Source: Ecdyonurus torrentis (Eukaryota > Arthropoda > Insecta > Ephemeroptera > Heptageniidae). Taken from it: a DNA stretch of 64,000 bases. The stretch covers positions 39,200,557-39,264,556 of the forward strand of contig OX439131.1 of the NCBI GenBank assembly GCA_949318235.1, read 5' to 3'. Made by a program: the position numbers and the translations under genes. Below are positions 41,012-52,770 of the stretch, in pieces. Below the pieces are notes generated by a model that did no database searches, was not told the DNA's origin, and was given only the letters and a program-made list of their open reading frames with translations. Within the stretch, counting starts at the first letter, position 1, and each line of letters begins with the position of its first letter.

Positions 41012-41065
<54 letters not shown>

Positions 41066-41074
41066 ATACACACA
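41012..41074. repeat. (AT)n then (AC)n
   Basis: AT array starting exactly where the right arm of the large inverted repeat ends, followed by ACACACAC. This mirrors the GT-AT order on the other side of the inverted repeat. Confidence 0.93.
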
Positions 41075-41579
41075 CAGGATCGTAATATGTTTTTACATTG
41101 AATGCAAATTATATTATACTTTATATATAGCAAACTAGTTCTATTCATATAATTCCAATTTAACTGCAGTACACTCACTTTAAAATTTATATATAATTGT
41201 TCATGTCACAAGCATACACTTCAATACATTTCTCTTTGCTCTATTAAGTTCCTTTATTCAACTCCTCTTGAATATCATTATTTGCTTTAAACATTACATA
41301 AAATGTTTAATTTACTGAATACATATTTAAATGAATGAAATGTTTTCTTATAATGTATTTCAATAAAAACAGGATGATTGGAAAAAATAAGATGTTAAAT
41401 ATGCGGTGAAAAATTAAATGCATTTTGAGATGAACCCTATTACTGATATTTTGCCATGGATGTTTCCGCACAAATGACAAATGACAATCCATTATAAAAG
41501 TGCGTTTTTTAATACTACCAAAAGGCAGTACGATTGCAAAAGTTAAACCCACTTTTTAGTATTTTAGTGTTGCATGCGA

Positions 41580-41628
41580 GTTTTAGTAGTAATATTTTGA
41601 TAATTTGGCAGGTAGCAAAATTTAGTAC

Positions 41629-41662
<34 letters not shown>

Positions 41663-41761
41663 AACAATCAAAAATCAAAACAAAAAAGGTAATCATTAAT
41701 CAACAACGATTACATATAACGATATTTTATATTTTTGGTGAAGAATATGGTAAAATAAAAC
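41580..41761 (+). repeat. Direct repeat, left copy, abutting family C MITE
   Basis: Matches 42068-42227: TTTTAGTAGTAATATTTTGATAATTTGGCAGG, poly-A of about 28, then AACGATATTTTATATTTTTGGTGAAGAATATGG. The poly-A run is longer than in the right copy. Confidence 0.8.
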
Positions 41762-41764
41762 TAT

Positions 41765-42068
41765 AGCTCGTTCTATAAACTACACACAACTCTTGAGCCA
41801 GCTTCGAAAATTTTCCTTTGTTAAAAACATCTGATCATGACGTCATTACCTGTTTACTACATTTATATAAATGGTTGATCATTGTTATTTCTTCGTTTAG
41901 AACTTGGACTTGATAAGAATAAACGAAACTTCACAAAAAAAAATGTTCCATTCTCAATGCGACTCACTTTTATCGGCTCAAAAAACAAGATCAACCAATG
42001 AATGTGTCTTATTTTGTTGGGCAGCCAATCTCTGTTAATGAGATTTACTATACTTTACAGAACAAGCT
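41765..42068 (+). mobile_element. Family C MITE, copy 1
   Basis: About 304 bp with terminal inverted repeats AGCTCGTTCTATAAACT and AGCTTGTTCTGTAAAGT. Matches 60728-61033 over its full length, including a conserved block CACTTTTATCGGCTC. Contains TGACGTCA at 41838-41845. It sits exactly between two copies of an approximately 170-bp direct repeat. Confidence 0.8.
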
Positions 42069-42227
42069 TTAGTATTAATATTTTTAATAATTTGGCAGGT
42101 AGCAAAATTTAATGCAAAAAAAAAAAAAATCAAATCAAAACAAAACAAAACAAAAAAGTAATTAACAACAATGATTATATATAACGATATTTTATATTTT
42201 TGGTGAAGAATATGGTAAAATAAAACA
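42068..42227 (+). repeat. Direct repeat, right copy, abutting family C MITE
   Basis: Second copy of the unit at 41580-41761 with small differences (poly-A about 13). It begins at the last base of the family C element, so repeat, MITE and repeat form one block. Confidence 0.8.
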
Positions 42228-43465
42228 TTATAAAGCACTAAATCGTTACTATATACTTTTTTTTTTTCGTTTAATTTTACATTACAGTATACTATCAAAT
42301 TAAATAATTTTGCATCATCGACTCCTGTATTCCTGGTTGTAATCTTTATATGATCAGATAGGTTGTTGAATAATTTAAAAGTTTAAAATAAACAATACCA
42401 AACTACAACGCAGTTAAATCAAGAAACTAATAAAATAACAATTATCTTGAAATCCAGTATCTTTAAAAGAAATAATACTATATTTTTCAAAATAACGTCA
42501 ACAAAAGCTATCAGCACATATATTAAACGTATGCACTAAACATATGAACATATGCATTATATTCAATATACAACTTTGGTTTGGATCCTTTATTTATTTT
42601 ATATTTGCGGATCCTCTTCGGGTGTTCTTATTTATTACGGATTCGGATTTTAGTAACACATTTTGAACAATACACAAAAATGACAAGCATCACAGAAATA
42701 TAAAACTCTAACAATAGCACACTTTTTCTTTGAATCCAAACATAACTCATAATTTATAAAATATATTTCATAACAATGATAACAATGTAATATTTAATTT
42801 AGCGTGACAAGTGGGAAGAAGAAGAAGAATAAAAAAAAAAAAAAAAAAGTTCTGATTGAAAAGATAATATTTATGAATTTGTTACACAGTATGTGTGTAT
42901 GTTACAACGAAAGTATATATAGAGGTAGTATGGAATAATAATAATAATATAAATTTTAATTGATTTTTTTTTTATTTAAGTTGTTTAATGAATGAGAAGG
43001 TTTTTGTATATTAAATTTCTATTATAACATACACACATAATACACAAGACAATAGGTGGTATGATGATGCGGCAGATACAAGTTAGAGATTGTGCCGACA
43101 TGTCATTCGCATTAACACTCGCTTTGCTTCATGTTATTTAAAATCCAATGTAATTCATGTTTCTTTTCATTCATATACTCGTATATCAAAAAGAAATCAG
43201 TCGTATGTTATTATAAGATTTTTTTTAAATGATTTATAATATAGATTTGGTTGCCTTTTATTAATATTATTATTTTAAATAGACGTTACAAGTATACCTA
43301 TGTTATAAAAGAAATTGACTCTTTTGTGTTACGACTCGAGGTATGAGGTAACATTTCATTACTATAATTAAACATTAATTTTATGTTGTTTATAAACAAG
43401 AAAGGAATAAAAACTCTATAAAATATTTTCTGCTATCTATGCGTCTACTCTTATGAAATACTTAA

Positions 43466-43784
43466 AGGAATAGACCAGATATCACAAAAAACTTGTTGGG
43501 ACTTACATAAATAACTTTAGTTTGCCTCAAAACCCAACTGTAGCAACCGTAGTAGTGATCATAAAATTCAATTTATGCAAACCGAACAACATTTTCATAC
43601 TAATTTTTGCATGTTTCTGACGTCATAAACATGAATAGTCACACAAATTGCTTACTTAACAGTATTTTCATGTTCTCTCGTGGAGCTACATTAACATTCT
43701 GGTAAAAATTGAAAACAGTTTTGAAGATCCCATTTCGTGTTTATTCATTAAAAAGCACAATGTTGTTTTATGTAGTCTATGGCT
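43466..43784 (+). mobile_element. Family B MITE, copy 2, flanked by TTAA
   Basis: Second full copy, 319 bp, between TTAA at 43462-43465 and 43785-43788, same orientation as copy 1. It contains a complete TGACGTCA at 43618-43625 where copy 1 has TGACGGCA. Small indels separate the copies, so neither is very recent. Confidence 0.78.
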
Positions 43785-44231
43785 TTAAATTGAATGCTTA
43801 TACAGTATATTCTGAACTATTATTTAACACAATGTTGTAAACAATTGCATGATCAAAGTGTTCAAGCATTCCTTACTGAGACGTAAAAAAAAAAAAAAAA
43901 AAAAAAATGAAAAATGTAAATTTATTTTCCACAATATAGAAGGGAATGCAAGAGATTTTACGCTTCTGTGACACCTTTCTTCCAGATTATAAGTTTCTCT
44001 TCTTTATATGAGTGAATTTTCTTTTTACAAAGCAAAAGATGAGTTTAAGAAGAATTTTACGTGAATGTTTCAATGGAAAAGTATTACAATTTTCAATAAA
44101 AAATTGTTCATGTGTAAGAATAGAGTTTCTAAAAAGAAATAGAATTGTATTTCATATTTTACGTTGTATATTTTGTAAAATAAGTTCCAATAAAAGAAGA
44201 TTATCTAAATAAGGAACTATAACTATATACG

Positions 44232-44338
<107 letters not shown>

Positions 44339-47300
44339 TGTATGTGTATTTGTAAAATAACACAACATTCTCTTGTATTATATTACCACTGTATGTAATG
44401 TACAGTATAAAATACTGTTATTCAGTTAAAATAATGTATTTACGATTTGATAATTTTTAAAGTGTAGTATAGTTAAATTTAATGTTAATAAGTTTTATGT
44501 ACTTAATTTGCTTAAAATGTAATTTTATCAATCATCAATTTTTTACTAACATTATTTAAAATATTTAAGCCTATTCAAAAGTCTTTATTGATCTTTATGT
44601 ACACATTTATAACACCGATAAAAGGGAGAGCACTCTTTCGTAAAAAAATTTCCAATCAAATTGCTCCTTTATAAAAGAATATTTTAAGTAAACTAAACTA
44701 AACAGCTAATGTAAGTAAATTAATCAAAAATGAAAAATTATATAATAATTCTTCAGTAGATATTGACTTTTACAATACTAAACTGCAAATTAAAAGATGC
44801 CAAATTTAAAATAAATATAATATATATTAAATTCTCTTATATAGTTAGGAAATAAAACAAGAACAAGAAAATCGTGTCTGGTAGTGTTCTTTAGAGATTA
44901 GTTTGGTTAGATTGATGGTGGAAGATCGACAGCTTGGTAGAAAATTACTTTTAGCTATTCTCTTTCAAAGCAGTATCGACTTATAAACAATGTTATATAG
45001 AACAAAAAAAGTATTGTAACAAAACAAAATTTATAACTAGAATTTTTGAATATTTTTTACTTTATTTTATAAATTGTTAAGTGACTACTCTACATTTTCT
45101 GATGACACATTTTTCATTTTTTATTATTATTTTTTTTAAATTTATTTGGAACTCAAATTACATTTTATACATGTTCAAAAAAATATGAATATATTCGATA
45201 TACGTGAGATATTTTTAACACAATCAAATATAATATCAAGTACAGTGTACAAAAGTAACACTACTCTCATACATTATGCTAAAAATTTCTCATCACAAGT
45301 AATACTATAATAAAAAATACTTCGTGTAATATTATATAATTTCAACAACACACTTTTCATTGCTGTATATAAATAAATATTATTTTTTGATTTATTATAT
45401 AGACGCAGAAACAAAATTATATTAAACCAAAAATAAAATATATTAATGTATTGAATTTCTAATTGTGACGTGTTAATGATTGATTATAAAGCAATAAATA
45501 AAAAATATATAAATTTTAATAATTATCTTTCAATATGTTGTGTGTGTTGTGTGGGTTGTAAAATCAAATCAAGTTTCTGTGAAATTGTGGTTCATCTAAT
45601 CTATAAATGATAAATGTAAATTTTTTTTCTTTGAGCTTTTAAATTTGAATTGAACAATTAAAAGTTTTAATACAAAACTCATCACAGCATTTCTCATTAA
45701 TTTTTTTATTTGTTTGAACTGATTGTAAATGTATATAAATCGATATATTACGTATAAAATTTTCCAATGAAGCTTAAATATCAGAATATATAAGAAGAAT
45801 AAAAAACTTTTTGTTTTTAATTAGTGCTTTTATTTTTATTTATAATTTTAATTATTTATATAAACTTTTTTATGTAAGTAATATTGTTGTAGACTTGAAA
45901 ATAGAAATTAAATACTGCATCAATGAGTTATTAATAGCTGCCAGGCGAGAATTCAAATCAGTACATCATGATGTAAAAAATTTCATTTCAAGGGGTTTAC
46001 TAGATTTTTTTTATTATATTTCATTTTAACAACTATAAAAAGAGCAAAAAATATAGTAAATCTTTTTGTAAATCATTATTCTGTTTTTAAGACAAAGTAA
46101 TAAAATATTATATTTTCCTTCAATAATAAGGCAACGTTATAGAACAGACGAAGAACCTCAAGTGCAGTTCTTTTTCTTGCACAAAAAAAAAAAAATCTAT
46201 AATATCTTCTTCAGAAATACATAAAAAAAAGACCAAACAGAGAAAAATATGAATAAACTTTTTACAGTTTTGTTTTATTTGAGTATATTATAAAAGTCTC
46301 TGCTCTTTGATTCTTTTTACATAAATTTAAATCTTATTTTAGTATAATACGAAAGAATTGATTTATGCTATATGGTAATATTTTGTATAATATAAGGCTA
46401 TAATTTTAGCATTTCAATATTAGAGTGTTACAAATCGATTCAAAGTTGACTTCAATACAAAATAATTGGTACTACAAAATATATAGAGATTCCTTACAGC
46501 TAACAAGAAGTCTTTATATATAATATATATTATTATATAATGATTTTTACATTTTTTGTACTCAGAATAATAAATTGTACATAATATTATGACAAAGAGT
46601 GCAGTACTTTTTTTTTGTAATAAAAATAATGTTTGATTAATTATAGTATTTAATTAAAAAAACATGTATTAATTTGTAAAATACAAAACAAAATGTTGTT
46701 TTATAATTACATTTTATCGAGTTTATAATTTTTATCTTAACACAATATCTGATTCCAACTTTACTTCTTGCTAGTAGCTCAGATACTAATTAGATTCTTA
46801 ATGTATAACTCTACTTGATTTCATTCAACAACATAATACATAAATAACATTTTTTTATTTAAACATAATGAAAATGTTTGTTTATTTAACATTTATAACA
46901 TACATACTTGTAGAAAAAAAAAAGAATAATAAAGTGGAAAAGACATAATTTATATCTAAAATGTTTTATTTATCTACATTTTATATAAATTGCAATTATA
47001 AATTCTGACATATTCTTTGCTTCAATAAACTTGTTAATTAATTCAATCGTCACAACCAGACACACACATCAAGATTTTATAGAGGGGAAAAATATGTATA
47101 CGGTAATTTATATTTACACAGTCTTCGGTTCTAAATCTGAATGCTTATAATAATACTTTCTATAAATAAATCAACAAAACCATCAACAATCAATTTCTAT
47201 TCAATATATCTTATAATATAGTTTCTAGTTTCACTAGGATAAAAAATGATAATGCATACTTAATAATATTATAGAATTTCATCTGAATTTATTTAATTAT

Positions 47301-47363
47301 AAAAAAATCTGCAAATGTTTTGATATATATCTTAATAACTAATAATAGTAAGAAAATGCAGCA

Positions 47364-47708
47364 AATGAGGAAGACTACAAAAAATTTGAGGGGGTAACTT
47401 TATTTCATATTCTAAAAGAGGACATTGTCCTGAATGGATATATAAGTGAATTTCTAATTTTTAAGTTCATTGATTATTTTTAATTAGTTTTTGAAAGTCA
47501 CGAAATGACCTCCCAGGCTGCACCTTATGCATGTGAGCATAGGAAAAAGTTGGAGCCTGTGACGTAATTTCGCGACTTTCAAAATTTAATTAAAAATACT
47601 TAATGAACTCAGAAATTAAAAATTCACACATGTATCGGTTCAGTACAATGTACTCTTTTAGAATATGAAATAAAATTAAACCCCAAAATTTTTTTATTCT
47701 TCCTCATT
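47364..47708. mobile_element. 345-bp element with ~155-bp terminal inverted repeats
   Basis: Starts AATGAGGAAG and ends with its complement. Arms pair through TTTATTTCATATTCTAAAAGAG and a TTTTGAAAGTC(G/A)CGAAAT block; the centre is GC-richer. About 15-20% mismatch by eye. No coding capacity and no clear target duplication. Confidence 0.72.
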
Positions 47709-47849
47709 GTTAGCAATTAAAATACTGTTTGATTAACATTACCTGGTAATTCTGAGTGTGAGTGCGACATTGATACATACACCTTGGTCTTTCAAAGTTG
47801 TACTGACAGTGTGACGGTCGAGAATATAAAGTGACTTGGAATGATAGAG

Positions 47850-47944
<95 letters not shown>
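47850..47944. repeat. (GA)n, ~95 bp
   Basis: Pure GA array. Confidence 0.95.
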
Positions 47945-47946
<2 letters not shown>

Positions 47947-49179
47947 AGGAAGTTTATGGAAATTTCAACCCAAAAATCTGTTTATAAAAGCAAGAGAAGC
48001 TTTTTGTAATTATATTACCTGCATTTCCCTCTCTTCTATATATTTACGCCTATACCATCAAAACATTGTTAATTAAATAATTAGATTCATTAATATTTGA
48101 TACAAGACCCAAAATAATTGGATTTAAAATTATTAAGTTTGCACAATATTTAATAATAATAAAAAATAAAAAAATAAAACTTTACGTTATAGATTAAACT
48201 TTGACTAAAAAATATAAAGTAAAAATAACTTACATTTTGGACCATTTCTATTAAAGAAAAGGATTGCATGGGATATAAAAGTTGTTGCCTGTAAGCTTTT
48301 CTAAATCCTGGCATGTACGAGCGAGAGGGACGATATGACAAAGTACAGTGTCATCGAAAAAAGAAAAAAAAAAGTTGGATCTGTTAACGAAAAAAAGAAG
48401 TCGGAATGGATTAAGGATTAAGTATGATTCGATATAAAAAAATATATAAAAAATTGCATTGATTTTTTGCTCTTTGTAAGTATACTGTATGAGCAAAATA
48501 GAATGGTTTCACCTCTGACATATATACTTTTTATATTTACGTAATAGATTTACAGAATTACAATTATTTAAGCTATATTTTCCAAATTACCATATTGCAC
48601 TCTTTTCATTCAACTCTACAAAGTATAAAATAATCATAAATTTTAGGACTTATAAGCTGTATGTATTTACTGTATGTATGTATGTATGTATATAGTACAC
48701 ATGCTGGTATATAATGTAATAAATTTATAATAAATTTTAAGTAACATACATAGGGAATACAATAATATTCCTCTGTATTTCATTCAATAAAATGAAGGAA
48801 AAGGGAACAATAACAAAATTATTGATGATGTTGCTGTTGTTCTCTTGAAGACATCAAAATGTTATACCAGCCATTTCCTAATTGACGTAAATAGCGCAAA
48901 ATTCTATAACATAAAATGAAGGATGCCAGACCACTCTCTCATAATTAACTTAAAAAAAAAAAAAAAAAAAAAGTTCTATAGTTGTGATCGAGTATTGTTT
49001 CATTAAAATATATTCTATAATAACATCGGAGATATATCGAACATCATGAACAAACACAAACACTTATTTTTATCAAAATAAAATTTAGTACCGACAAATT
49101 GTTTTAACATATAGTGTTACTATTGAGAAGACAGATTTTTTTTTTTTTTTTTTATTGTACGATAAATGATTAGAAAGTG

Positions 49180-49400
49180 AACGCACACGCGGTCGCTCGC
49201 TCACTCGCGAGATTATGGGTCAAGCATTGCCGGGGGGCTAGAACAAAAGCAACAGCAGCAGCTATAATACAACGTGAGACAGGTAAGCAAGGTGTATTAG
49301 CAGCTTTATGTGGCATTGTTTCAGACTAAACCAGCGTCAACACGCCGTAAGGCAATCCACTTGCTTATGCTCTGTTCTGCTCACTTCGTTAAAGTAGTTA
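49180..49400. other. GC-rich patch with splice-like signals on both strands
   Basis: CpG-bearing sequence (CACGCGGTCGCTCGCTCACTCGCGAGA) in intron 1, containing most of the TCTCGCGAGA promoter palindrome. Plus strand: GAGACAG|GTAAGC, a strong donor. Minus strand: a strong acceptor tract (gctgctgttgcttttgttctag) and a GTGAGC. No frame with an ATG is convincing. Could be a promoter with a non-coding first exon. Confidence 0.35.
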
Positions 49401-49462
49401 ATCTTTATAACTAACTCATGTTGCACTCTCAACTAGAAATTACATAACTTAATTTGGTTACA

Positions 49463-49463
<1 letters not shown>

Positions 49464-49532
<69 letters not shown>
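49464..49532. repeat. (AT)n, ~69 bp
   Basis: Pure AT array near the GC-rich patch at 49.2 kb. Confidence 0.95.
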
Positions 49533-49540
<8 letters not shown>

Positions 49541-49762
49541 AAAAACCTGAAATTAATGTTTCCGTTTTTGATATATAAGTTCAAATATTTTAGTGCCAAA
49601 TTATAAATTACGTCACTACAATAATTAAAATATTTTTAATGGATTTTTTTAATATCATTATAAAACAAAAACACGAGAAATCAAAAGGGCTATCATTATA
49701 TCAATATATCTCTAATTAAAAGTAAGTTGGATAAGGTGTGACACAATACACATAAATAGCAA

Positions 49763-49768
49763 TATATA

Positions 49769-49840
<72 letters not shown>
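49763..49840. repeat. (AT)n, ~78 bp with breaks
   Basis: Three AT runs joined by TATTATA breaks. Confidence 0.93.
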
Positions 49841-50453
49841 AACAATGTTTTAGCTTTTTATTCGTCATGCAAAAATGAATTCAATAATACTAGAGCTAGA
49901 GATGAAGAATTTTGAGGTTTCTAAAAAACCAATTAACATTAACTAATTGATTTTATTAGTCATCTATAAATATAATCGATATAAACATGATTATATTTAT
50001 TTCATATTAATTTGGTAGTAAATAATACAATAAACACTATTCTGGTTCTAAAAATAGGTCTGATCTCTCCATTCAAGAAACCATTAGTAATTATCATACG
50101 TTTTATTTATCACACAAATGTTTTACGTATTTCAAGAACAGATTATATTGCTTTGTTGTTATAATGTTGTTAATAAATCAAATAATAATAAATTATTATC
50201 AAATCATTATAAATGCAAATGATGATACAAAGCTTTACATTGTTTACATGATAATAATTATATAACATAGTTCTGTGCACTTAATTAAACACGAAATACA
50301 TAACAAACCATTCGAATGCATATTTTATGATTTTGTAGCAAAAAAATATGAATAATTTTTTTTTTTTGCTTATGTTTTTTACGTACTATTTTGTTGTGAA
50401 CCTTTTATTATAAAAAGCTTTATACTCTGCGTTCGTGCGTGTGTAAATATCAT

Positions 50454-50596
50454 ATCGTCTCTATCGCGCCAAAACGTTTCAAGTGAAATTATCACGAGCG
50501 CGCCAAACGTTCCATCTGACAATGTAAACCCTATGTAGATGGAACGTTTGGCGAGCTCGTGATAATTTCACTTGAAACGTTTTGACGCGATAGAGA

Positions 50597-50603
<7 letters not shown>
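50454..50603. mobile_element. 150-bp near-perfect hairpin element
   Basis: Arms of about 66 bp (ATCGTCTCTATCGCG...) pair with only two differences seen in the main stretch, around a loop of about 16 bases. The right arm runs straight into an AT then GT array. Near identity of arms suggests a young insertion. Confidence 0.75.
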
Positions 50604-50682
<79 letters not shown>

Positions 50683-50697
50683 ATGTATATATATATA
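50600..50697. repeat. (AT)n(GT)n(AT)n
   Basis: Array joined seamlessly to the 50.5 kb hairpin element. Confidence 0.95.
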
Positions 50698-50806
50698 TAA
50701 AGACGATTTCGCATACACCATACTATACTATAATACATGACATTCATTATTATAATCGGAGAATATAAATTTAATCCATTACTATTATATATAAGATTAA
50801 TCTTAA

Positions 50807-50808
<2 letters not shown>

Positions 50809-50872
<64 letters not shown>
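50809..50872. repeat. (CT)n, ~64 bp
   Basis: Pure CT array with a CACACA end. Confidence 0.95.
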
Positions 50873-50878
<6 letters not shown>

Positions 50879-52157
50879 TCTGACCACAATCTAATTAATT
50901 AACCATTAATGTACGTACTTAGTAAACAAAAATACATATATATACTCCTAATATAATAATTCTATTTTAATTCTTTACGCAAGCATTTTTATTTGATAAA
51001 TCCAATCTGAACATCCATATTTTTAAAATTTTAGATCAACCACTCCGAGATAGTTTCAAAACAACAAAAGCTTTAAAAATATGGTTTTAAAACGTATACC
51101 TTGATTTAATATGTCCCCCTTTACAAAATTAATTAGTTAAAAACATTGTTCTCTTGGTATTGGTATTCAATATGGTTTGCATGGTTAAGTCTAGTGGTTT
51201 TGATGCGATTAAAATATTATTATCTTACAGCTTGTCTTATAGAATTCTGTGTAATATCAGTGAACCACGTAGACAGCACTATACAACACAAATATACATC
51301 ATCTCTAGTAGTAAATCAATATTGTAACATAGGCTGCTTCTCTCAACAAAACTGTTAGTTACAGTATAGTAAATTTAATAGACAAGAAGGACTTTTGTAT
51401 GCGAGAGTATTTGCCTATTGGTGCAGATTTAAATCGATAACGTACGTATTATATTTATACTATACAATAAAAAATGTTACTGGTGTAAAATTTTTTTGAT
51501 ATAAAATAATAATTTATAACATTTGATTTGGGTACCAATAGTATAATAAACAATAAAAATTGAAATTTTTGAACGATAATTATACAAATTAGGGTTGTTA
51601 CAGCTTTTTTTTTTATTAAATGACCCCAAATAAATTGGCACTCCTTAAAAAATAAACTATTAAAATAATCAGACCGATCTTTGCAGGCATTGAATAAAAT
51701 TATTATATGTATATTATCACGAATATAGTAATATTTAAAAAATACGATTATTTATTTATATCCATACATCTCATCTCATGCCAAAGTCATTTTTAAGAAG
51801 TGATTTTCTGTCTTCTATTGCAAATATATTAATATTTTTATTACGTATAAGCCTTTATTCATTAGTCGAGTTGATTAATTATTTGCTTCGAAAACTATAT
51901 CATATGAGTTTTACGGTACATGTTAATATGAAATTGTAAAGGTCGAAGCCTATGAAAGCGTACTATTTACAATTTTGATAAATTATATTTGAACTGTTAT
52001 ACATTTTGATCCGTCGTAATAATAAATAGTTTTTGATGTTGAAATATTATGCCTCTTTCAAAGAGAAAGTACATAAAGGTGAATAAAGCTCATGAAGGGA
52101 GTGCTGAAATGGATCTGTTCATTAGGGATGTTGATGTTTATTTTTTGAGGTACTCAC

Positions 52158-52293
52158 CGTCACTGTCCCGCTCCTCTTTATGTCTCTGGTGGTTGCGCAA
52201 GATCCCAAGCGCATCGTCCGCCTCGTCATTGTGCGCACGGTGACAGGTGAGCGCAGTGTCGGGCTGGTGCGGCGAGCTGGGCGCGCACCCCAT
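52158..52293 (-). CDS. PDE8: PDE8 homologue, coding exon 1 (MGC acylation start)
   Basis: First coding exon, 45 codons plus one base. Seen: the first in-frame ATG sits in GCCATGG, a canonical Kozak context; the peptide begins MGCAPSS and continues with an acidic stretch (NDEADDA) and a charged tail (HKEERDSD). The exon ends at GACG|GTGAGT, a strong donor, in phase 1. Exon 2 near 37.6 kb begins with exactly the two bases needed to complete the codon (Gly). Known: PDE8 enzymes hydrolyse cAMP to 5'-AMP and begin MGCAPS; a Met-Gly-Cys start with Ser at position 6 fits N-myristoylation of Gly2 and palmitoylation of Cys3, so membrane attachment is expected. The exon is far more GC-rich than the surrounding DNA. 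MGC starts occur in other acylated proteins, so the PDE8 call rests on exon 3 as well. Confidence 0.75.
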
Positions 52294-52301
52294 GGCAAAC
52301 C

Positions 52302-52322
52302 TTACGCCGCCACACACCGCAT
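52302..52322 (-). CDS. Upstream ORF 2 (6 codons plus stop)
   Basis: A short ATG-to-TAA frame (MRCVAA) whose stop lies 8 bases before the main ATG at 52293. Such a short distance disfavours reinitiation, so it could repress the MGC start unless bypassed by leaky scanning. Its ATG context (GGCGATGC) is reasonable but weaker than the main GCCATGG. Confidence 0.35.
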   Translation of the reverse strand: MRCVAA

Positions 52323-52433
52323 CGCCGCACCACGCACACGCACTGGCGAGCGCGCGGACGCACTCGCGGGGCCACCCCGGGGGGATGGCTGGGCCGGGGT
52401 GTTCGGGCGGGGGCGTGGTGACGAGTGCGAACC

Positions 52434-52451
52434 TTACCACGCGCCGTTCAT
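52434..52451 (-). CDS. Upstream ORF 1 (5 codons plus stop)
   Basis: A minimal ATG-to-TAA frame (MNGAW) in the proposed 5' UTR, 140 bases before the MGC start. If transcribed, it could lower initiation at the main ATG. Its use depends on where transcription begins. Confidence 0.3.
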   Translation of the reverse strand: MNGAW

Positions 52452-52616
52452 GCTCCACGCCGGTGCTGCTCTCTCTACACACCGCGTACCTGAATCACAA
52501 AATTACCACCATGTAAGCGCAAAACCAGGCAATGCAAAAATATTACAAAAATCTGAGTTACGGTAGAAATGTTTTATTTCGTCAACTCCAGTTAATCGAA
52601 AAAAAAATCCTCCTCC

Positions 52617-52770
<154 letters not shown>

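Larger units (their letters stand above)
40049..41013. repeat. 453-bp inverted repeat with 59-bp spacer
   Basis: Arms 40049-40501 and 40561-41013 are reverse complements; I saw no mismatch by eye. Both ends of the symmetry are sharp: CATGATG versus ATATATG outside, and TCT versus GCT at the spacer. The arms are richer in G+C in the middle (GGCGCGCC) than the flanks. The right arm passes directly into an AT array; the left arm is separated from another AT array by about 32 bp. Each arm carries the end of a probable retroelement ORF and its 3' region. Arm identity means either a recent inverted insertion or duplication, or a foldback assembly artefact. Confidence 0.9.
52294..52492 (-). promoter_or_regulatory. 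CpG-rich island: promoter and 5' UTR of the MGC isoform
   Basis: About 200 bp of very GC-rich, CpG-rich sequence directly upstream of exon 1, standing out sharply from the AT-rich flanks. A GC-box-like GGGCGGGGGCGTGG lies at 52405-52418. No TATA box is obvious. On the coding strand GATTCAG at about 52491 could be a weak acceptor if the true start lies further upstream, so the outer limit is approximate. There is no in-frame stop between about 52482 and the MGC codon, but no in-frame ATG either. Confidence 0.55.

Noticed and set aside
52180..52566. 128-codon plus-strand ORF over the CpG island
   Set aside because: GC-rich DNA is poor in stops on all frames; the minus strand has the Kozak ATG, the donor and matching phases with exon 2.
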